From: CAZQYC01 sp964597495
GTDB taxonomy: Bacteria > Pseudomonadota > Gammaproteobacteria > Steroidobacterales > Steroidobacteraceae
NCBI GenBank assembly: GCA_964597495.1
Contig: CAZQYC010000006.1
Span: forward strand, 14,446 to 78,445
Reading direction: 5' to 3'
Length of the DNA stretch: 64,000 bases
A program made the translations under genes and the position numbers. Below the pieces are notes generated by a model. It was not told the DNA's origin and searched no databases. It saw only the letters and a list, made by a program, of their open reading frames with translations. Shown here in pieces: positions 63,183-64,000 of this stretch; the stretch's first letter is position 1; every line of letters starts with the position of its first letter.

Positions 63183-63266
63183 CAGCTAGCCTCTAGCAAG
63201 CAAGCTAGCCAGAATTCTAAGTTCTTAATCTCTGGCTAGTAGCTAGCGGCTAGTAGCTAGTAGCTT
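63171..63266. repeat. CTAG heptad element, copy H
   Basis: Left arm GGTAGCA, ACTAGCA, GCTAGCC, TCTAGCA, GCAAGCA, then GCTAGCCAGAATTC; after a short AT-rich core the right arm is TCTGGCTAGT, AGCTAGC, GGCTAGT, AGCTAGT. It starts inside the last gatB codons and supplies the TAG stop (63180-63182). The core pairs as CCAGAA / TCTGG. Confidence 0.92.
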
Positions 63267-63273
63267 CAAGCTC

Positions 63274-64000
63274 ATGCCCGATACCGACTCTCTCCACCGC
63301 TTTGTCTTCGAGCACTTGCCCATTCGCGGGCACCTTGTGCATCTCGATGCGGCATGGAAAGCGCTGCTCGAGCATCGCCACTATCCCGCTGCCGTTCGCG
63401 ATGCACTCGGGGAGGCGGTCGCGGCATCTGTCTTGTTGGCAGCGACTCTAAAATTTGACGGACATCTTTCTTTGCAGCTCCAAGGAAAGGGGCCGATAGA
63501 GCTTCTGTTGGCACAGTGCACGAGCAATCTCGGCGTTCGGGCCCTTGCGCGTCATCGCGAAACGATGGAATCCCCGAATTGGCCGGCGCTCTTTGGCGAG
63601 GGGCAGCTCACCGTCACTTTAGATAACGTCGGCGACGAGCAGCGATATCAAGGCGTCGTGCCGCTGGCGGGCGAGGGATTGGCGGAATGTCTTGAGGGTT
63701 ACTTCGAAAATTCCGAGCAACTGCCCACTCGATTGTGGCTATACGCCGGCGAGCACGGTGTTTCCGGAATGCTCCTGCAGCGCTTGCCCGCGAAGGGCGA
63801 GCACGAGCAAGTGGATGTCGACGATGCCTGGCGGCGCGTTCAATTGATTGCCGACACGCTCAAGCGCGAAGAGCTGAGCGGGCTTTCCGATCGGGAGATT
63901 CTGCGGCGGCTTTTCAATGAGGACGACGTGCGCCTGTTCGAGCCACAACCGGTCTTCTTTCGCTGTACGTGTTCGCACGACCGCGTTTCCGGCATGCTGC
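63274..64000 (+). CDS. hslO: Redox-regulated chaperone Hsp33 (3' end beyond window)
   Basis: 242 codons visible; the gene runs off the window. Family pattern: HRFVFEHLPIRGHLVHLDAA, then LLLAQCTSNLGVRALARH, SGMLLQRLP and the first zinc cysteines in FRCTCSHDRV at the edge; the second CxxC pair is outside. Oxidation releases zinc and turns on holdase activity in the cytoplasm. No ribosome site is visible: the bases before the ATG belong to element H. Confidence 0.93.
   Translation, partial: MPDTDSLHRFVFEHLPIRGHLVHLDAAWKALLEHRHYPAAVRDALGEAVAASVLLAATLKFDGHLSLQLQGKGPIELLLAQCTSNLGVRALARHRETMESPNWPALFGEGQLTVTLDNVGDEQRYQGVVPLAGEGLAECLEGYFENSEQLPTRLWLYAGEHGVSGMLLQRLPAKGEHEQVDVDDAWRRVQLIADTLKREELSGLSDREILRRLFNEDDVRLFEPQPVFFRCTCSHDRVSGML

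Noticed and set aside
61649..63266. Heptad arrays considered as CRISPR
   Set aside because: The 7-base period has no unique spacers and no cas gene is present.

Overview
The window is one continuous stretch of bacterial chromosome, almost wholly coding. Gene content and order point to a gammaproteobacterium outside the enterics: xseB-ispA-dxs-folE2, lptD-surA-pdxA-rsmA-apaG-apaH with amgK-murU diverging, mreBCD-mrdA-rodA-mltB-rlpA-dacA, parE next to parC, and tonB-exbB-exbD-exbD. Two large TonB-dependent receptors, a PQQ dehydrogenase and a DUF3501/rubrerythrin cluster fit a xanthomonad- or Steroidobacter-like aerobe. That placement is inference; no rRNA, tRNA, phage gene, insertion sequence or CRISPR array was seen.

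Layout. 0-5.7 kb: end of an unknown protein, a Tat-exported protein, an anti-sigma/ECF sigma pair on the minus strand, and 1.4 kb of gene-poor DNA with tandem repeats. 5.7-12.3 kb: TonB receptor, PQQ dehydrogenase, and a patatin phospholipase fused to an outer-membrane barrel. 12.4-16.5 kb (minus): folE2, dxs, ispA, xseB. 16.7-19.2 kb: rubrerythrin, CCG-domain Fe-S protein and DUF3501 protein. 19.3-26.9 kb: a second TonB receptor, then topoisomerase IV (parE, parC). 27-31.5 kb: small barrel protein, DNA polymerase II, aspartyl protease. 31.5-41 kb: apaH, apaG, uspA, rsmA, pdxA, surA and lptD on minus; amgK-murU on plus. 41.7-47.1 kb: tonB, exbB, two exbD genes and two paralogous periplasmic TPR proteins. 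47.2-59.5 kb: lipA and lipB facing the ybeD-family/dat/dacA/rlpA/mltB/rodA/mrdA/mreDCB block. 59.8-64 kb: gatCAB and the start of hslO.

Themes. Envelope assembly dominates. mreBCD, PBP2 and RodA build the side wall; MltB, RlpA and DacA trim it; AmgK/MurU recycle cell-wall sugars; SurA and LptD serve the outer membrane; TonB/ExbB/ExbD energise the receptors. Dxs and IspA supply isoprenoid precursors, including the undecaprenyl lipid carrier.

The most unusual feature is non-coding: a family of intergenic elements built from 7-base units carrying CTAG, arranged as two arms around CCAGAA...TTCTGG. Eight copies were found, five of them between 56.8 and 63.3 kb. Because CTAG is its own complement and recurs every 7 bases, an intact arm gives a TAG stop in all six frames within about 21 bases. 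In lipA, mreB and gatB the gene's own stop codon lies in the element. Other intergenic gaps carry 13-16-base tandem duplications, so short tandem duplication seems a general habit of this genome's spacers.
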